Shown here piece by piece: positions 12,826 through 23,842 of a stretch of 64,000 bases of DNA. The notes below the pieces were generated by a model that did not search any database, had not been told where the DNA came from, and saw only the letters and a program-made list of their open reading frames with translations. The stretch comes from Siphonodentalium dalli (Eukaryota; Mollusca; Scaphopoda; Gadilida; Siphonodentaliidae), in the NCBI GenBank assembly GCA_032622095.1, contig CP136069.1, positions 121,014,126-121,078,125 of the forward strand. Reading direction: 5' to 3'. Numbering within the stretch: position 1 is the stretch's first letter; every line of letters begins with the position of its first letter. The position numbers and the translations under genes are program-made.

Positions 12826-13595
12826 TAATTTTCTTCGAACTTAAAACGTTAATTCGAATCACACATGCCTTGTAATTATCGATGAAATGTGCAGACATAG
12901 AAAACACTCAGCCAATTCACGGCTTTTGGTTTTAATTTTAATGCGCTGGATAAAACATAGTCCCTCAATTAGCATCGCTCTTATCGTACAAATGCTGATA
13001 AAGATGAAAAATTGCCACCTCGAATAGAATTAAATATGCACAACAATTAGTTTCTGCATGTACCTGATGTCTTTTTCAGATGTTTACCACTTACACATGT
13101 GAATAATGTGTGCCGGGCGTGCAACTTTCAACTGAGAAATATCGGAAGGATTCGTAAGTACCTGACCATCTCAGCTACTAGGACATTAATTCCACCTGAT
13201 ACAGACCAATGTTACTCTGTAGTAATACAAAACTATTAGTTAAAATTCCTCAGTGATAAAGGGTATTTGGCATGTCACGCCAGCCGTTGAGGCATGCCAA
13301 TATCCCATAATATGTCAAATATAGCGAATTATCGAAATATGAAATACCACGAAAAAGCGAAATAGGAAAATACAGCGAAATTGCGGAATAAAAAATGCAT
13401 CGAAATGACGAAATAGCGCGAATTATGAAATAAGAAATTATTTTTATTAACTAAATAACGGAGATATTTGAAGAAGTGTTTTTGACGAAATAACGGGCAT
13501 ATTTGGAGAAGTTTTTTAAAGAGTCTGTATCAGGTGATTAATTCAGGCCCTTGTAAGTTCTAAGCTGGACTTTATGAACGCATGTTTGTTCGACA
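12826..13595. other. AT-rich stretch with irregular GAAATA-type repeats
   Basis: No gene. A GGCATG...CATGCC inverted pair lies at about 13,270-13,299. From 13,320 to 13,515 an irregular, roughly 10-nt CGAAATAgCG theme recurs many times, a degenerate short repeat. Confidence 0.45.
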
Positions 13596-14021
13596 GTGCA
13601 TGATTCACTCATATACAAATTGCAGAGAATCCAAAACACAGCGGCCAGAATTGTTACTCGTCCATCCAAGCACGATAATATTACACCTATCTTGAAAGAT
13701 CTGCATTGGCTGCCTGTGAAATATCGAATTAAATTCAAAATCTTGGTGTTGACTTTCAAGGCAAAATACAATTTTGCCCCCGTATACCCGCAGGAACTTG
13801 TTATAGAGAAAACAACTGATGGTAGGGAACTGCGCTCGAATGGGATGAACTTATTAGAAGAGCGCAGAAGTTACAGTCACTCCGGAGATCGTGCTTTCAT
13901 TGTTTGCGCTCCATCATTGTGGAACTCTCTGCCTGGTGAAATTCGAGGCTGTTGGGACTTAATGGAGTTTCGTCATCTGTTAAAGACTCATTTCTTTAAA
14001 TTAGCTTTTGAAACTGACTAA
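13596..14021 (+). pseudogene. LINE reverse transcriptase, C-terminal fragment (CR1/L2-like)
   Basis: A 141-residue open frame matches the region downstream of the reverse transcriptase core in CR1/L2-type non-LTR retrotransposons. Diagnostic stretches are LQRIQNTAARIVT near residue 9, ITPILKDLHWLPVKYRI at about 29-45, and GDRAFIVCAPSLWNSLP at about 98-114, followed by a LLKTHFF-like ending. The polymerase catalytic motifs and endonuclease lie upstream in complete elements and are absent here, so this is a 5'-truncated copy, as is usual for LINEs. The start codon is incidental, since the frame is continuous with truncated coding sequence. The fragment is intact in frame, which suggests a fairly young insertion. 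The exact clade within the Jockey/CR1 group is uncertain. Confidence 0.85.
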
Positions 14022-14635
14022 CATGCAGCTACTGGTATCGTAATTTGTATTTCTCGACAACTTTTTCAGACTCGTGTAAACTATAACTTTGTTGCGCATG
14101 TGAACATGTATATGGAATTTGCGCGTTATAAAATAATACAAATTGCGATTTTTATTTTACAAAAATGGAAACAAATTTACTCAATGAGATGTATACAGGG
14201 CGAATGTACTGACTCAATTTTCGACAAAAGCGACGCTGCTGGTTTTTTTATATAGCAACGACTAGTAGCGGAAGTCAGTAGACCGGGCGCCAACTTTATA
14301 CATCTACTCCGTAACGTCGTCGGCATGTACTGCGTACGGGTGACGTTATGTAGAGAAACGGAACAGTGAGCGGAGCTAGATTAGGAATTCAGCTGACGGC
14401 AATATTGGCGCATAGGAATATCTTACATTGAACCGGTGAACCGGACTATACATTGCGACAGTTTATCGATAATTAACCCCCCGCAAATATGTGATGTTTC
14501 ATGGGGTATATTGGCATAAGTGCATTAGAATGGCCGATAATCTCGTCGACCATGTGCGACAAACCACCGGCCATCGGCGGGTAACTGGCAACTCCATCAG
14601 GTAACGATTTCGAGTTACAAAGTCCACGATGGAAA
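14022..14635. other. LINE downstream region and unassigned sequence
   Basis: No gene. The first part may be LINE 3' sequence. Near 14,195 a short motif is shared with the palindromic MITE at 12,655-12,820. Confidence 0.3.
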
Positions 14636-14727
14636 CATGTGGATTTGAACCCTCATCGCAGGGGCCGAAGGGCGAAACGGCTTGGAGTTGTATCCATAAC
14701 CGATTGAGTTACCGAGGCCCATGAGAA
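14636..14727 (-). repeat. tRNA-like sequence (tRNA-derived SINE head or tRNA pseudogene)
   Basis: On the minus strand, GGTTCAAATCC (14,641-14,651) is an exact B box. About 50 nt upstream, TAACTCAATCGGTTATGG resembles a tRNA D arm / A box. The spacing would require a long variable arm, as in Leu or Ser tRNAs. I could not fold a convincing acceptor stem, so I do not call a functional tRNA. Read on the minus strand, the upstream flank at about 14,720 carries the complement of GAGAAGAGGCCAT, a motif also seen at about 12,512. Confidence 0.45.
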
Positions 14728-14792
14728 GAGGCCATATTGTTTATAAAACATTCAAGAACATGTACTGTATATTGTAAACTATTTATAAATAA

Positions 14793-15107
14793 CTAGCTGA
14801 TGCGCACGACTTCGTCCTGGCTATTTAGGGATTTCTTTGTGATCACCTCCGTCTGGGCAGAATGTATACAGCGTGTGACAACGTGGAACAATACTGAGCG
14901 AACAACTTAGGAGTTTAGGAGAAAGAAAAAAAACTATTGTTGGATCGGTCCAGAAACATGCCTATATGAGCGTATATGAGCGAGGTCAAGGTCGGAGACA
15001 CGGTCGCATGTGAAATTGGATCCGCCCATATTGCTCCCGGGATCAAAGTACATACATACATACATACATAAATACAGACAGACAGAAGTTCCAAAATATA
15101 TAACAGA
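14793..15107 (-). mobile_element. Helitron-like non-autonomous element
   Basis: Read on the minus strand, it starts TCTGTTATATATTTTGGAA and ends in a GC-rich hairpin region followed by CTAG at 14,793-14,796, with A on the plus strand outside (T on the element strand). A GTAT/CATA microsatellite sits just inside the 5' end. The 3' part is homologous to 61,779-62,044 (shared theme AAATCCCTAAATAGCC). No Rep or helicase coding is present, so it would depend on a helper. Confidence 0.7.
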
Positions 15108-15318
15108 CTAGCAGTTGACCCCGACTTCGCCCGGGCTTTGACCTTGAATTGATTTTGAAGGTCAAGGTCAGGTCGGAGTCAATATTTGACCTGCCCAAAA
15201 CACTCCCCGGACAAAATTACCCGTATAGGTATCAAATTTCGTCGAAATCCGGGCAGCAGTTTCCCGGCAATAGCTAACAGACAAACAAACAGACAGAAGT
15301 CCCAAAATATATATTAGA
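15108..15318 (-). mobile_element. Helitron-like non-autonomous element, abutting its neighbour
   Basis: CTAG at 15,108-15,111 directly follows the TC start of the 14,793-15,107 element, so the two are head to tail. On the minus strand it begins TCTAATATATATTTTGGGA after an A and has a GCCCG/CGGGC-type hairpin (the AGCCCGGGCGAAG region) before CTAG. It is 211 bp long. Confidence 0.7.
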
Positions 15319-15619
15319 TCATTTGTGGGTACCCATTTCAAGGTGAAGGTCACCTCGGGCGGAAAAACTGACCCGATGAAAATCTCCCGCATTCCCAGGA
15401 ACCCCTAAGTACGAACACAGAATCACACAACACGCTCATGTTTGTACACAGACACAACACACTCATGTCTGGACACATACGCGTTCTTTATCAACGACAC
15501 TGTGGGTACGAACGCTCTTTAACTATCACGCGATTAACCCATGAATTGCCATTGCGGTGGCGGGGGATTGGAGAATGAGTGCTCTGGCGTTCTCAAATGC
15601 GGTCCGATGACCATTCCCG
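15319..15619 (-). mobile_element. Helitron-like element, 5' part only
   Basis: The sequence is homologous to 52,878-53,200 within a complete minus-strand element (shared GGGTACCC, CACCTCGGGCGGAAAAACTG and AACGCTCTTTAACTATCA). It is interrupted by the element ending at 15,318 and by the CACTG MITE starting at 15,620, in the CCATTCCCG site that is continuous at about 53,185. Confidence 0.6.
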
Positions 15620-15819
15620 CACTGAAAAAAAAAACTTAGTTAAAAGTAACTAAGTTACCTTAGTCAGAACCCCCGTCTCAAAACTAACTAGCTTAGCTTA
15701 GTCAGAAATGACTAAGGGCAACCTTAGTCATTTCTGACTAAGCTAAGCTAGTTAGTTTTGAGACGGGGGTTCTGACTAAGGTAACTTAGTTACTTTTGAC
15801 TAGGTTTTTTTTTTCAGTG
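15620..15819. mobile_element. CACTG...CAGTG palindromic MITE
   Basis: This 200-bp near-perfect palindrome begins CACTGAAAAAAAAAACTTAG and ends TTTTTTTTTCAGTG. The inner arms (GTCAGAACCCCCGTCTC and its complement) match for almost 90 bp. CACTG ends suggest the EnSpm/CACTA or Chapaev type, but I could not find a convincing target duplication, so the superfamily is open. Confidence 0.8.
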
Positions 15820-15840
15820 TAGATATAACATATAATATAA

Positions 15841-15909
15841 GGCCTTAGTCAGAAATGACTACGGCCTTAGTCAGAAATAACTAAGGCCTTAGTCAGAAAT
15901 AACTACGGC
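15841..15909 (+). repeat. 22-bp tandem repeat, three copies
   Basis: Three copies of GGCCTTAGTCAGAAATnACT plus two bases. The motif CTTAGTCAGAAATGACTA is shared with the adjacent MITE, so the array probably derives from it. Confidence 0.8.
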
Positions 15910-16282
15910 TTGACTATGTCATCACTGTATACATTAGTACATTTAATTGGACCTAATTATTGGGGGTATCATAGCCCTGCAACCTCAGCTGAACATCGCA
16001 ACTGCAGATTAAAATAACTGAAAATAATGACTTACAGGTATCAAAATAAATTTTATTAACTATTAAAACAATGTTTTATCTTGAAAGAAAATTATTCATC
16101 ACAAAATACTAGTATGCATTGAATATACATTCAATATCTGACCAGTTGATAATTGTTTCAATTGAAACAACAAAAATTTATGCTTACATTAAAATGATAA
16201 CGAGCGACCAACATAGAAGATTAAATCGGAGGAAATGAAGAGTTTTTTTTTAGAAGAAAAATTATATGATAAATATCTTCAC

Positions 16283-16426
16283 CGCTATGTGTGGAACTGA
16301 GCGCTTGTATCAAGCCACGGTGGAGTTTCCGACACACATCGTGACTTGCCTTCAGGCTCGTCACAATAATTTCAGGAATACCGCCTTAGCTTGATACAAG
16401 CGTGCATATCCATACACGCATAGCAT
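16283..16426. mobile_element. Small palindromic element (144 bp)
   Basis: GCTATGTGTGG...GCGCTTGTATCAAG at the left pairs with CTTGATACAAGCGTGC...CCATACACGCATAGC at the right, with about 80 nt between. It looks like a MITE or a relic of one. Superfamily not assigned. Confidence 0.6.
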
Positions 16427-18049
16427 AATCTCTATTTAACAAATGAATGTTTGTTTTCAGAAATGCATGCAATTATGAACGCTTTGTTGCGGTCACATTT
16501 TGAGTGAATCGCGAAAACAAACCTCGCAATAGTTGATTTAAATGTCACAATTTTGAGTGCAAATTAAGTGTCACCATATTAAGGCGCAAAATATTGCAAT
16601 AATATCACAAGCGACATGCTTATAAGCGTTTCCACTTGCGAAAATAGCATGCTTAATATACCACTTCTTTTGACTGGTACTGTACTACTGTATACATCAA
16701 CAACAACTATTTGGGATTGGTCCCTTCAAGACAACAGCAGATCCAATATTTAAACGTGTAACTGTGCGCAAAGACTTGGCGACAATGTTCTCATGTAGTC
16801 GCACATTTTCCATGAAATATCAGTGAATCAGCCGAAGGTAGTTTGATAAGAACATCCAACCAATAATAGTGTACTCCTGGTAAATTGTCGTGATACCGGT
16901 AACTTGACGATAACATGGCGAACAATGACAATGTCTCATATCCACACGTTTCAATGAACAATGATGAACACAGGATGGATTGGTCGGGGTCATTGTAAAG
17001 TTGGAATTGTAAATATGTGATCATCCATCACGACACAGCATCGGTTTCATTGTTGTTTGTCTATTTGTTGACATTGAAGCTCGTGTGAGTTACACTGGTG
17101 CGCACACTACAGTACTAGTACACGTATGTCTTCTCTTGTAGTTGTACATGCATGTCGATCATATTGATGTGCTCTGAAAGAATTAGATTCTGAACAAGTA
17201 CTGTCATGAACTGCATTTTCAACATTATAATATTAATAGCTGCTCGTTGAGTCGTTGTTATTATTGTCACTATTGCTTGACATCGAAACTTGTGTTCATC
17301 TGAATGAAGTCAGACCATTGATTCGATTGAATGGATCATATCATGATTCATCGATTAATTGGCATGCATCTCTGCTCTCGATGAATTTAGTGGAAATTGT
17401 CAATGATTAATAAGCCTTTTTTTCGCAGAATTTAAACTTGTCCGGTTATCAAAGGAACCGAAATCAGACCGTCTTTAACAACTGTCCGCAATCGAACAGG
17501 TAACAGCCTCGATCACCAAGCCGGAATGAACATCAAGTTCAAGTTAGGGTGCTCGTCCACACTGAATGCCACTGCGAAAAACGTTCACCACACCGTATGT
17601 ACTGTACTGTGTACATGTAACCTTGAAGGAGTCATCAGTCACACATCTAATTTTGGCAGCAAATTATTCAGGCGCCGTTCTTTCACATGTAGAATAAAGA
17701 TTCAAACCATTATTGACAAATTGTCCTCTTGTTGAATGAAAACAGAGCTCGGAGTCTGAATAATTAGTTCAACAATACACGATGAACGGTTTCGCAGATT
17801 ATTTTCATAACTTCTCTTTTATCCTGATTGTATCCGCTCTCTAAATACGCCATGGTTGTTATTTATGTAATATGTCGTCTCTTTTAGTTCGTTCGACGCC
17901 AATATCACGTCTAAATCACCATGATTTTAGTGATTAAAATGTCGGCCACAAAATGGAGAAACAATAATTTGAGTTAAAATTACGTACTCGCCATATACGT
18001 ACCGACCCGATTAACACAGAATGAATGCGATATTATATATATAATATAC
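16427..18049. other. No recognisable gene
   Basis: Only short, compositionally poor ORFs. The segment 17,048-17,160 is one half of a direct duplication with 18,050-18,155. Confidence 0.35.
17048..17160 (+). repeat. Direct repeat, copy 1 (about 105 bp)
   Basis: It shares GTCTATTTGTTGACATTGAA, GTGTGAGTTACACTGGTGCG and AGTACTAGTACACGTAT with 18,050-18,155, in the same orientation and 1.0 kb apart. Small indels separate the copies. Confidence 0.85.
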
Positions 18050-18155
18050 ATTGTTTGTTGTCTATTTGTTGACATTGAAGCGTGTGAGTTACACTGGTGC
18101 GCACAGTGCAGTACTAGTACACGTATATCCTCTCTTGTAGTTGTACATGCATATA
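18050..18155 (+). repeat. Direct repeat, copy 2 (about 105 bp)
   Basis: This is the partner of 17,048-17,160. The CACTG-ended MITE at 18,163 begins just after this copy ends. Confidence 0.85.
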
Positions 18156-18162
18156 AAATGTA

Positions 18163-18696
18163 CACTGAAAAAAAACTTAGTCATAGCCTTAGTCATTATG
18201 TTATTTTTGGCTAAGTTAGTCAAAAATAACTGAGTTACGGGTTGACTAAGGCTATGACTAAGTTTTTTTTTTGACGAAAATATTAACCTAAGTAACTAAG
18301 AATTAGTAAGATGTGACTAAGGTCAAACTTAGTTACTTTTGGCTAAGTTAGTCAAACATATCCTATCCATCGAAACAATTTTTCATTATCACTCTTGCTT
18401 AAAGCCAATTGGCGGTTTGCGTTCACTTGTGCAAAACATTGAAAAAAGCAGTTATACTGTATGGAGCAGATTAAGATTCAGTTATACTGTATGGAGTCAT
18501 TGCCGTGTATAATATGTCGCCGATAGGTATACTATTGAGTTTTGCCGGCATGACTGAATCACGAAAATATCAACCTTAGTAACTAAGAATTAGTAAGATG
18601 TGACTAAGGTAAAACTTAGTTACTTTTGGCTAAGTTAGTCAAAAATAACTAAGTTACGGGTTGACTAAGGCTATGACTAAGTTTTTTTTTTCAGTG
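18163..18696. mobile_element. CACTG...CAGTG MITE, internally duplicated
   Basis: The ends CACTGAAAAAAAACTTAG and TTTTTTTTTCAGTG match the element at 15,620-15,819. Inside, the block ACGAAAATATtAACC...GATGTGACTAAGG occurs twice in direct orientation (from about 18,274 and about 18,561). The 534-bp element is therefore a partial dimer, probably from nested insertion or recombination between copies. Confidence 0.75.
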
Positions 18697-18699
18697 CGT

Positions 18700-18804
18700 G
18701 TTTTTACCCTTATATATCAAGTTTTGGTTAAATCCGCCCGGCAGTTTTCCCGGCCATAGCTAACAGACAAACAGACAAACAGAAGTCCCAAAATATATAT
18801 TAGA
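18700..18804 (-). mobile_element. Helitron-like 5' end fragment
   Basis: On the minus strand this starts TCTAATATATATTTTGGGA, has a GTTTGTCT microsatellite, and then text like 15,200-15,318. The 3' half is missing where it meets the MITE at 18,696. Confidence 0.6.
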
Positions 18805-18912
18805 TAACACTTTTAGTTGTTGCCAACAGACAACTGCTACCCTGCCGTTTAGCAAACACGTGAGCTGTCATGAATAAAATATTTTGAAATATGTATGTTC
18901 CTGAATGGTTAA

Positions 18913-19495
18913 AGGGGTACTGTACGCCAAATGTTGTTGTTGGTTTTTATAGTCTCCGAGTAGGAGAATAAGGTAACAATTTTTTCATTATTTGAAAGTC
19001 TGTTGAGTACGAAGTAGTGTTACGGATGACAAATTTACCGGAATGCAAAAATACAAATTGTTGTTGTCGAGTAATTTTTGTTCAGTTTTCAACCAAATGA
19101 ATCAAATAAAAGTTATATTATATGCATACTAGTCCCATATAATCATTTAAGTTATTGTATCGTCGCTAGACAGTGAGTAGCTTGAGTGTTCTCCCCGTAT
19201 CATCATAATATTTTAAGCGATCGTGTGTGCGATCGGTTTAACAATCCAGTATCCCTCAATTACTTTATATGATTACGGAAATTCGTAATTTAATTGACGC
19301 CGTTTTATGGCTCCAGTCATAAATTAAATTTATATCAAATTATTAACTTTTAAATTATTAAATTTTAAGATAGCCTATTAACCTGAGCGTTTACAGAATA
19401 CATCTTCGACTCAAATTACTTATGTTTCTATATATTATCGATATTAGATCGTTGTTGTCACCGGAAATTTAATGAAATTGGCGTACAGTACCCCT
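18913..19495. mobile_element. TTAA-flanked non-autonomous DNA transposon (Kolobok-like)
   Basis: A perfect 18-bp terminal inverted repeat, AGGGGTACTGTACGCCAA, bounds a 583-bp element. It is flanked directly by TTAA at 18,909-18,912 and 19,496-19,499. AGGGG termini with TTAA duplications are typical of Kolobok/T2-type elements; piggyBac also uses TTAA but usually has CCC(T/A) ends. No coding frame for a transposase is seen inside. Confidence 0.85.
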
Positions 19496-19499
19496 TTAA

Positions 19500-20799
19500 G
19501 GCAAGCACTAGCTTTTTCTCAAATAGCAAAATGATAACTTTGGAACAAAAATAACGGTGCAATTTCTTAACAGTTTTCCCTAAAAGCACCATAGCAAAGT
19601 ACGAGTATCGCGTAACCAGGGGTGATGCACGCCACACAACTACAAGGTGCGTATATTTCCTCTTTGTTGCAACATGTTGTTTCTCGACTCCCAAAACATG
19701 CAATCTGCAAAACAGAGTTCATTCCCATCGCTACGCTATGTCTGACAGCTGCCGCATGTGTATTTTCTTAATTCAATCTAACATATTTTATTGAAGTGTT
19801 TTGTCAGTTACAATTTATTCTAGACAATTTCCAAATGAATATGGACAGTTCAATTTCTCAGAATAATGCAGTATGATTTTGTAACCAACAAAAGTCTCAA
19901 ATAAATAAACGAGTGATTTCTTCACATTATGTGTAGGTGCTGGCAGCGGTAAGTCCATCGTAGCAGGGGATTGAAATCTGCATGGAGCTTGGTCGACGTG
20001 TTGGTCTTGTCTGGAACAGTGCATTAATATTCATATTGCAACACAACAAATGGTTCACATTAGGCCGTATATTGTCGGTTCTAAACGTGTGCATGTTTGT
20101 TCTTTTACATCGGCAAATATATCATGTTTACGGCTCAGGTCTTTGGGGTGAACAAAGAACAATCGTTCATCTTAAATCCAGATCTCCGGAATATGGAACC
20201 CATCATGAAGACAGATCATTCTGGCACAACAGTATTCCCACGGGAGTCTCTGGTATCGTGAAGCGCTCAGTTGTGTTTCATAATTAATTCCGGAACATTG
20301 ATGTGAAGACTTATAGTGCCGTCTGCCAATTGGTTTTTCGCGTGTCCAAGCTTCAAAGTTTCAGTCCCAATAATTTATCACCTTTATCTCATCCCGGTGA
20401 TAAAAAATACCCTGATGATCCCTTGTTCCATCATCTTGTATATAACATTTACCATTTCTGTACTAAATACTTATTGATGAGTAGTTATCCCTTTATAAAT
20501 GTTATTATCTGAACATTTCCCGCTATAATTAATATAATTCATTCTGCTCTTTCTATTATCTCTCCTCTACTTTTATATCTTGAATATCCCTCCAGATGAA
20601 TCATATACCCGTCCAGTGTATACTGTTATAACTGAATTGGGTAATCCATTTAGTATAGATAAAGCTGAATAGCGTTTTCTGTTATCCTCTCCCAATTTAA
20701 CATGATATATATGACGCTCTTTTTGAGGGCACTTGCACTTGAATTATTATTTTTTTAAATATCGCGCAGTATCGCAATATGTCCTGCGAATGCCTGCAT
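19500..20799. other. No recognisable gene
   Basis: Several ORFs of 60-100 codons occur (for example 19,982-20,287 on +), but none shows a motif I recognise. The region is AT-rich. Confidence 0.3.
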
Positions 20800-20875
20800 G
20801 CCAACGAACTGCAGTAACCTGAAATATGACCTGTTTTGCAATCACTTGAATAATAGTCCATTTGCCAAAAAACAT
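20800..20875 (+). pseudogene. LINE C-terminal fragment (short)
   Basis: The frame CSNLKYDLFCNHLNN is nearly identical to that at about 38,850-38,900 in the LINE remnant further right. At the DNA level, GCAGTAACnTGAAATATGAC and CTGTTTTGCAATCA are shared. Only about 70 bp of similarity is evident. This is a second relic of the same family. Confidence 0.65.
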
Positions 20876-21221
20876 CACATTGATGTTACTGTATCCTCAT
20901 ATGGGCCTTACTGGATATGACAATACGTTATGGCATGTTGCTTATGGGACGGTGAGGTGCAAAAAGAAGCTTCTACAAATGTAGAATTGAGATAAATAAA
21001 CTTGTCCTGATGTAACTAAGACATTTACGCTTAAATCATTGTGTGCATGGAAAAAGAGCGAGCAACTGTCTCAAACATTAATGTGACTCTCAATGGCTAG
21101 AAAATAAATGTCATCAGTGCATCAAGAAATCAGTGAATTATTTGCGTGTCTATCAACTCAGATGATTTGTCACTCTCACAGGACCTAAAGTATCCATGTC
21201 TGATATAGTGACTGCTTTTCA

Positions 21222-21520
21222 TCTATATATACAAACGGGTAGGATCTGTCTGTCCGGAGTTTTCCATAGACCCCTGGACCGATGTCAACAAATTTGGTGT
21301 GGTTACTCTGGGCAACGCGTTATAACGGGGTTTAATTTTTCAAAATTATAAATTAAAAAAAAAATTGGTTTTGTTAAATTGAACAATGAGTTCAATCTAA
21401 AAAAAAAAAAATTAAAACAAATATGTTCTTTTTATTTTGAATCAAAATGTTTAAACAATCAAAATGTGCTTCAAGTGCACAAAATCACTGAATAAAGACT
21501 ACGTGAAGTCGCACAGCTAG
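21222..21520 (+). mobile_element. Helitron-like non-autonomous element
   Basis: It begins TCTATATATACAAACGGG after an A and ends CTAG before a T. A short GACT/AGTC stem lies 6 nt before CTAG. A related, more degraded copy starts near 35,540 (shared GACCCCTGGACCGATnTCAA). It is 299 bp with no coding potential. Confidence 0.55.
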
Positions 21521-22430
21521 TTTAGTATACTATAGAAGTTTCTCCAGCAGACTAACAAATGTGGTATGGAATATGTTAGACAACGGGCTGGTTGACAGAC
21601 TAATCAAGAAATAGTTAGAAAATATGGAATTATGTGTATACTGCACAATGGCATAGGTTTCCAGATATCAGCAATTTATAAAATATTATTTCCAATCACA
21701 GCCTATAAATATCCTCTCTGTATTTATTTCATAAATATGTCAACTGTTGTTGAATTGGAGCTTAACAACTGATATGTCACGGATATGTCTACAAATGTCA
21801 ACAGTGAGTCGAAAGTAAAGATTAAGTTCACTGTACTGATCTGTTATCAGCTTAAAATGTATTACAGCCAAGTACACAAAATACGTGTTCTGTTGGTTTA
21901 ATAGCGTGCAGGGAAAAGTTATATCTCACTGGATGTGTAGGGAATACTTATAATTTATTTTTGTAAAATAGGATGCATATACCTTGTACTAGTATTTTTT
22001 GTGCACCTATTTTTGATCGGTTACTGTATATGTCCACTTCATCGATGCATTAGAATTTCCATTTAGCAGTATGGGAGTTGACCACCCAGTTATACCTAGC
22101 ATATTCTTTCCCAGTCATATGAGTGATATCAGTAGGGTATTGTGCGGTTTTAGACCCCAATTAGTGAAATTGAGGGGGTTTCAAAAAATTGGGAGGTAAA
22201 AAATATATTTATTTTTTTGCAGGTTTGGGGGTGGTGGGTCCCGGAAAATGCCAGATTCAATCAAAAAAAGACATATATGTTCTATCCCCTGGCATGTAGG
22301 TCATTGTCATTGTCATAACCGAAGCGGCAGAGTACGCTTTTTCGGAATATTAGGGTCAATTCTGATTCCGATCTAGATCGCATACAACAGAGTCTTATCA
22401 CCCAACATATCCTCGAGCAAATAGCTTCAT
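21521..22430. other. No recognisable gene
   Basis: AT-rich with no motif or sizeable ORF. G-rich tracts near 22,140-22,260 resemble the interior of the neighbouring hAT-like family. Confidence 0.3.
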
Positions 22431-22613
22431 ATAGGACCTAAATATTCACATATATTCATATGGAACTTATTTGATTCTGAAATAAGCTCTCACATTACTT
22501 CTACCCGTTACATATTTCGTTGAATGGCGCTGGCCGCATTAAAAACACATTATAAAGAGCCTTCACCTGGTCCGTCGTATCGATGACCAAAGTAGATTAA
22601 ATAGTGCCTATAT

Positions 22614-23153
22614 CAGGGGGGGTGGGTCTGACAAAAAATTCAGGCACGTATGGCATTTTTTCCCTTTCGATCATTTTTTGTACCCACCCACCCCCCCCCC
22701 CCCGCCAAATTTTTTTCCGTTTTCGGCAGTTTTTTCCGACCATTTTTTGACACCCACCCCCCCCTTTTAACACTAAAACAGAGATTTGCGGGGGGAAATT
22801 CACTGTAAACAGCTGTATATGAATTTATGTGCATACTATTTATCATGGATGTTAACATGGACAGGTAAATAGGAATGAGTCATTTTGAGGTCATTCGGCC
22901 AAAAAAACATGGCTCCAGCGGCCATCTTGGATTTCAAAATTGGCAACAAAATACAACACGATAACTGCCCGCAGTCAGTTTACCAGTCATAAGTACATTA
23001 TTTCTCTCATTCAAAGTGGTTTTGAAGCCCAACTCATTGCCAAAACACTAAAAAAAACAAGCAGGAATTTTTTTTTTTAGTTGCGGAAAAAATTGCTTGT
23101 TGGTGGCTTTGACCACCCACCCACCCCGGAATTTTTTTTTCACCCCCCCCCTG
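22614..23153. mobile_element. hAT-like non-autonomous element with CCTATAT duplication
   Basis: The 540-bp element begins CAGGGGGGGTGGGT and ends ACCCCCCCCCTG. Outside it, CCTATAT occurs at 22,607-22,613 and 23,154-23,160. Seven matching bases, with one position ambiguous, fit an 8-bp hAT duplication. The interior is rich in G/C homopolymers. The ORFs here are low-complexity artefacts. Confidence 0.7.
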
Positions 23154-23454
23154 CCTATATGAGCTTATTTCGAATTTAAATAAGCTCACATACATACGAC
23201 TGTTTTGATCGTGTCCCATTTAGGTTCATATGGAGCTTAATTAGCTTCAAATAATCCCTAAAAAGGCATAATTCGTGTGTTTGGCATAGGACCATGTAAA
23301 TGAAGAAATATGTGTGAACATGATTCATAGTACGACGCTACACTTTCTAGTTTTTGTGAATTCATAGAGGAGCATGTTTTGTAATATTTTCGCAGCGTAT
23401 CTTTTGGCGATTCAATCATATTTGTGTCAGTGAAGCTGAATAAACCACTGATAG

Positions 23455-23660
23455 CCGTTATTTTGTTTTACGGCGCGGGCCAATGTGAAAACACATGTTA
23501 AAGAGCGTACACCCGAGAAGTCTTTTGTTGGCTTATTTGAGTCATTATCCGCACATAATCTGCTTAGAATTGCCTCATTATGAGCCGATAATGTGACTAA
23601 AATGCTCTCATTTTCAGCACATTATATAGACTGAAAATGAGGCGATTCTAAGCAGAATAC
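23455..23660 (+). repeat. Dispersed repeat with hairpin, copy 1
   Basis: CTGCTTAGAATTGCCTCATT (from 23,560) pairs with AATGAGGCGATTCTAAGCAG (ending 23,654). The whole block is homologous in inverted orientation to 49,220-49,445, including the flank with GAAAACACATGTTAAAGAGCG. A weaker relative lies at about 22,480-22,570. Confidence 0.75.
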
Positions 23661-23842
23661 CTACCTAGATTCTTTAAGTTCTTTATAAACAGATCATGTG
23701 CAGGTTTAAGGGAAAACAGGCTGAGGAAAACACTCACGGAATAGTCATCTGGAATGTTCAAAACGCTCGATCAGGAAGTCTTGGATGTTGCTGCGAGTCT
23801 TATTCGGAAGACAATTATTGAGTTATTAATGATTAATACGAT

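Noticed and set aside
14636-14727. A functional tRNA gene
   Set aside because: The B box is exact, but the A box is degenerate and no proper acceptor stem could be drawn, so it is reported only as tRNA-like.
22597-23219. Gly- and Lys-rich minus-strand ORFs
   Set aside because: G/C homopolymers of the hAT-like element at 22,614-23,153 explain them.
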